Both the position numbers and the translations under genes were made by a program. Positions 61,205-64,000 of a stretch of 64,000 nt of DNA are shown piece by piece. How positions within the stretch are numbered: the first letter of the stretch is position 1; each line of letters starts with the position of its first letter. Below the pieces are notes generated by a model. It did no database searches and was not told the origin of the DNA. It was given only the letters and a program-made list of their open reading frames with translations. This DNA is from Thermaerobacter sp. FW80 (GTDB taxonomy: Bacteria > Bacillota > Sulfobacillia > Thermaerobacterales > Thermaerobacteraceae), in assembly GCF_004634385.1 (NCBI RefSeq), contig NZ_CP037895.1:1649245-1713244 (forward strand), read 5' to 3'.

Positions 61205-61409
61205 CGACGGCATGCTCAGGCTGGGTTTGCTAGGGGAGGAGCCATTGGTTCGGGATGGATTTACTTCAATGAGCCTGCCACTGTCCGTACAAGCGGAGCT
61301 TCCTTGCAAGTGGCAGCGACGTGGCATATTGTCCTGAGACCTGTGGGGTTCCTCACCGATGTTACGTTTGTCGAAGGGAGCCGGGGGAGAAGTGGGGGAG
61401 AAGTGTGTC

Positions 61410-62906
61410 ATGCGGAGCATCCGGGAGGACGGGGCACGGCCAACCGGAGAGACACTGTCAGGATTGATCACGGAGCGCCACAACAGGCCCGTCAAGGCCG
61501 CGGTTGTACCCGAACTAGGAGCCTTTACCCGCAACGAGCCTGTCACATTACGACGGGTATTCGGCCGACGGTCGCGTCGGGTCGTGCTCCTGGCAGGCGA
61601 CATGATCATTGCCGTAGCGGCCCAGGCGGGGGGGCATTTGCTAGCCGGCGACATGGAGGGACTCCGGGCACTACTTTCCCACGGACCCCTCTCACCGGAC
61701 GGTTTCGCGGCGTCCGTTGCTGCAGCATCTACCATTGTTCTCCTTGCTCTGTACAGGGGTTATCGCGACCTGCACCGGCCCTTCATGGAGTTAGCTCGGG
61801 ATGTCACCACGGCGACTCTGTGGTCGGTCGTTATCACCATGGCCGCCCTTTATCTCTATGTCCCTGCTCGTGGGGTTTCGCGAGCGGCGGAGGTGATCGC
61901 AGGTGTCCTCACCGCGATCTTACTTTCCGTGTGGAGCGTTCCCTTCGCCCGCCGGGCAAAGCACACGTATTACCAACACCACGTAACCCTTGTGTCCGCC
62001 GACCCCCTTGGGTGGCAGGGGCGACTGCCCGCCTACGTCTCGATTCGCCATGCGCTGACGCCGGCTGACTTCCTCAAGACGCCACCGGCGACCGACCGTG
62101 TGGTCCTTGCCTCCGATGTCCCAATGGAGTACCGGGAACGCATCGTGAGTTGGGCGCTTCGAAATCAGGTGGACCTCTACGTCGTGCCCAATACGTATGA
62201 GATTCTGATGGCTTCTGGGCGGCTGACTCACATCGGTGACATACCGTTGATGACCGTATATCGCTTGGCATTGTCAATTGAACTCAGAGCGGTAAAGCGG
62301 GCCCTGGATCTGGCTGGAGCGCTATCGCTTTTAATCGCGTTCCTTCCCGTCTTCCTGATCGTGCCGCTATTAATCTGGCTGGAGGACCGGGGGCCCGTAT
62401 TCTACCGCCAGCGGCGGGTGGGCCGTGACGGGAAGATCTTCGAACTGATTAAATTCCGTACCATGGTGCCGGAAGCCGAAAAACTCACGGGTCCCGTCTG
62501 GGCCCGAGAGGACGACCCGCGGGTAACTCGCGTCGGAAAGTGGTTGCGAGCGACTCGGCTCGACGAATTGCCTCAGGTCTTCAATGTGTTGCGGGGAGAA
62601 ATGAGCTTGGTGGGTCCGAGGCCGGAGCGTCCCGAACTGGTTATGGAGTTCGCAGGGCGTAATGCGATGTTCCGGGCCCGGGAGGCCGTCAAACCGGGTA
62701 TTACGGGACTGGCCCAGGTGTTGGGCAGGTATGACACGGAGCCGGATTCCAAACTGCGATTTGATTTGTTCTACATTACTCGCTGGGGGCTTGGTCTGGA
62801 TCTACTTATCCTTCTTTGGACAATTCCAGTAGTGCTATTTCCGCGCAGTGTTGGTATAGCCGCAAGAAAAATTAGGCAACGAATAGGTCTCGAGTTTCGG
62901 ATCTGA
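61410..62906 (+). CDS. Undecaprenyl-phosphate sugar phosphotransferase (WcaJ/WbaP-like)
   Basis: 498 residues. The N-terminus (about 40-180) has four to five membrane segments, then a Rossmann-like region with DRVVLASDVPMEYRERIVSW, then the catalytic sugar-transferase domain from about 296: KRALDLAGALSLL, PVFYRQRRVGRDGKIFELIKF-type start, RVTRVGKWLRATRLDELPQ, GEMSLVGPRPERPEL and GITGLAQVLGRYD. It transfers a sugar-1-phosphate to undecaprenyl phosphate, the first step of repeat-unit assembly. The C-terminal half closely matches the truncated end of the fusion protein upstream. ATG 61410 has GGGGGAG nine bases before it; the stretch to 61359 is in frame but unlikely. Confidence 0.9.
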   Translation: MRSIREDGARPTGETLSGLITERHNRPVKAAVVPELGAFTRNEPVTLRRVFGRRSRRVVLLAGDMIIAVAAQAGGHLLAGDMEGLRALLSHGPLSPDGFAASVAAASTIVLLALYRGYRDLHRPFMELARDVTTATLWSVVITMAALYLYVPARGVSRAAEVIAGVLTAILLSVWSVPFARRAKHTYYQHHVTLVSADPLGWQGRLPAYVSIRHALTPADFLKTPPATDRVVLASDVPMEYRERIVSWALRNQVDLYVVPNTYEILMASGRLTHIGDIPLMTVYRLALSIELRAVKRALDLAGALSLLIAFLPVFLIVPLLIWLEDRGPVFYRQRRVGRDGKIFELIKFRTMVPEAEKLTGPVWAREDDPRVTRVGKWLRATRLDELPQVFNVLRGEMSLVGPRPERPELVMEFAGRNAMFRAREAVKPGITGLAQVLGRYDTEPDSKLRFDLFYITRWGLGLDLLILLWTIPVVLFPRSVGIAARKIRQRIGLEFRI

Positions 62907-62959
62907 CACTGGGACGCAGACGTTTGCCTCCTTCGTTGCACGTCCGGAGGATGATTAGA

Positions 62960-64000
62960 ATGAACGAACGTGTAGCTTTGTTGTTGCCTTCCTTTGAACT
63001 CGGCGGAGTAGAACGTATGATGTTAAGGTTAGCGGACGGTTTTATCCAACGAGGGTTGGCTGTTGACCTAGTTGTGGTTAGAAAAGACGGACCACTAGCG
63101 ACAGAAGTTCCCGCTGGAGCTCGGATCATCGATCTTGGAGGGACAAGGGCACTTGCCAGCACATTCGCGCTAGTTCGTTATCTCCGTCAGGTCCGTCCTA
63201 GAGCCCTACTCACCGCGAAGGACTACATCAATATAGTTGCCTTGTGGGCGCGCCAACTATCGGGTGTGCCCGTGCGGATCGTGGTTAGCGTACGCATTAA
63301 TCCAATTTTGCACTTTCAGCATGTCACAAAGCTGCGGGAGAAGATAATTCCCATGCTGATGCGTGTCACGTACCCACGAGCTGACAGCGTCGTTGCTGTC
63401 TCACATGGAGTTGCTGTCGACCTCATAAGGTTCATTGGCATTCGCAAGGACAAGGTCCACGTGGTCTATAATCCGGTCGTGTCGGATGCCATTTTCATAA
63501 GAGCCGCGGAGCCAGTGCACCATCCGTGGTTTGCGCCTGGCGAACCTCCAGTGGTACTGGCAGTGGGAAGACTTACTGCACAGAAGGACTTTGGTACTCT
63601 GATCAAGGCATTTTCGTTGGTGCGTAAGGAGCGTATAGCGCGCCTGATGATTTTGGGGGAAGGCAAAGAGCGTCCAACTCTGGAACGTATGGTGCACGAC
63701 CTTGGACTCGATGAGGTCGTGTCCCTGCCAGGATTTGAAGTCAATCCATACAAGTACATGAAACGGGCTGCAGTCTTTGTTCTCTCCTCTCGTTGGGAGG
63801 GATTTGGGAACGTACTGGCTGAGGCCATGGCACTTGGAACTCCCGTCGTTTCTACAGACTGTCCCAGTGGGCCAGCGGAAATATTGGAATATGGCCGGTG
63901 GGGGGATTTGGTACCCGTTGCAGACCCGCAGGCATTGGCCCGTGCCATCCTAAAGCGGTTGGACGAACGGGACGAAACCAAGACTAGAGGAGCAGCTGCG
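62960..64000 (+). CDS. GT4-family glycosyltransferase (cut by the window end)
   Basis: 347 codons without a stop to base 64000. The N-domain is VALLLPSFELGGVERMMLRLA, and the C-domain has VLAVGRLTAQKDFGTLIKAF, LMILGEGKERPTLER, SSRWEGFGNVLAEAMALGTPVVS and CPSGPAEIL. The last pattern is that of GT4 enzymes such as GalNAc- or glucosyl-transferases of polysaccharide loci. ATG 62960 has GGAGG nine bases upstream. Codon use is strikingly less GC-rich than in genes before 60 kb (many ATA, TTA, GTT, CTA codons), which suggests acquisition from elsewhere. Confidence 0.88.
   Translation, partial: MNERVALLLPSFELGGVERMMLRLADGFIQRGLAVDLVVVRKDGPLATEVPAGARIIDLGGTRALASTFALVRYLRQVRPRALLTAKDYINIVALWARQLSGVPVRIVVSVRINPILHFQHVTKLREKIIPMLMRVTYPRADSVVAVSHGVAVDLIRFIGIRKDKVHVVYNPVVSDAIFIRAAEPVHHPWFAPGEPPVVLAVGRLTAQKDFGTLIKAFSLVRKERIARLMILGEGKERPTLERMVHDLGLDEVVSLPGFEVNPYKYMKRAAVFVLSSRWEGFGNVLAEAMALGTPVVSTDCPSGPAEILEYGRWGDLVPVADPQALARAILKRLDERDETKTRGAAA

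Overview
The window looks like a chromosomal piece of a very GC-rich, Gram-positive-type thermophile, probably a high-GC member of the Firmicutes close to Thermaerobacter. This rests on S-layer-homology (SLH) proteins, AGGAGG-type ribosome sites with many GTG/TTG starts, type IV pilus genes without outer-membrane parts, and the gene content. The assignment is inferred from reading only; no database was searched. No rRNA, tRNA, CRISPR array or intact insertion sequence was seen.

Layout. (1) 1-5649: end of a secreted protein and its terminator, an SLH-anchored subtilase whose signal-peptide segment is cut off by an in-frame TAG, a GT39-type membrane glycosyltransferase, and a convergent dolichyl-phosphate-mannose-synthase/GtrA fusion. 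(2) 5996-15859: a tightly packed cell-envelope cluster: GT4, O-antigen-ligase-type protein, TagB/TagF-type transferase, sugar/polyol-phosphate nucleotidyltransferase, sn-glycerol-1-phosphate dehydrogenase, MurJ-type flippase, CDP-alcohol phosphatidyltransferase and a geranylgeranyl-reductase-type flavoprotein. Together they could make, activate, transfer and export a glycerol-1-phosphate-based lipid or polymer. (3) 15923-25896: NUDIX protein, then histidine degradation (hutU, hutI, arginase-family hutG-like) with a formamidase that would remove the formamide HutG releases, plus a sirtuin, a DinB-fold protein, a ubiquitin-like sulfur carrier and a DUF1801 protein. (4) 26194-37954: a type IV pilus operon (PilT, PilD, PilB, PilC, prepilins, PilX-like, PilM, PilN, PilO). 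(5) 38193-42332: a decayed MNT/HEPN toxin-antitoxin pair, mannose-1-phosphate guanylyltransferase, galU behind a structured leader, and a truncated S66 peptidase. (6) 42396-51633: a second MurJ, motAB, an HD-GYP protein, a third MurJ with a repeat tail, and a second SLH subtilase. (7) 52065-64000: GT4, an ABC pair of the FetAB type, a 1,594-residue fusion of polymerase, GT4 and sugar-transferase domains, a decayed GT4 remnant, an intact initiating sugar transferase and a GT4 cut by the window end. GC falls visibly after about 60.9 kb, as in an acquired surface-polysaccharide locus.

Two sequence-level signals cut across the genes. An 11-bp word, GGACGAACCGG, occurs at least 19 times on the two strands where roughly 0.1 would be expected by chance. 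It lies in several reading phases and also between genes, so selection seems to act on the DNA; a DNA-uptake, recombination or modification word is possible, and a pilus operon lies in the same window. Second, many conserved enzymes carry long Gly/Ala/Pro-rich inserts or tails, and in four unrelated genes these are built from tandem 36-bp (12-residue) units.
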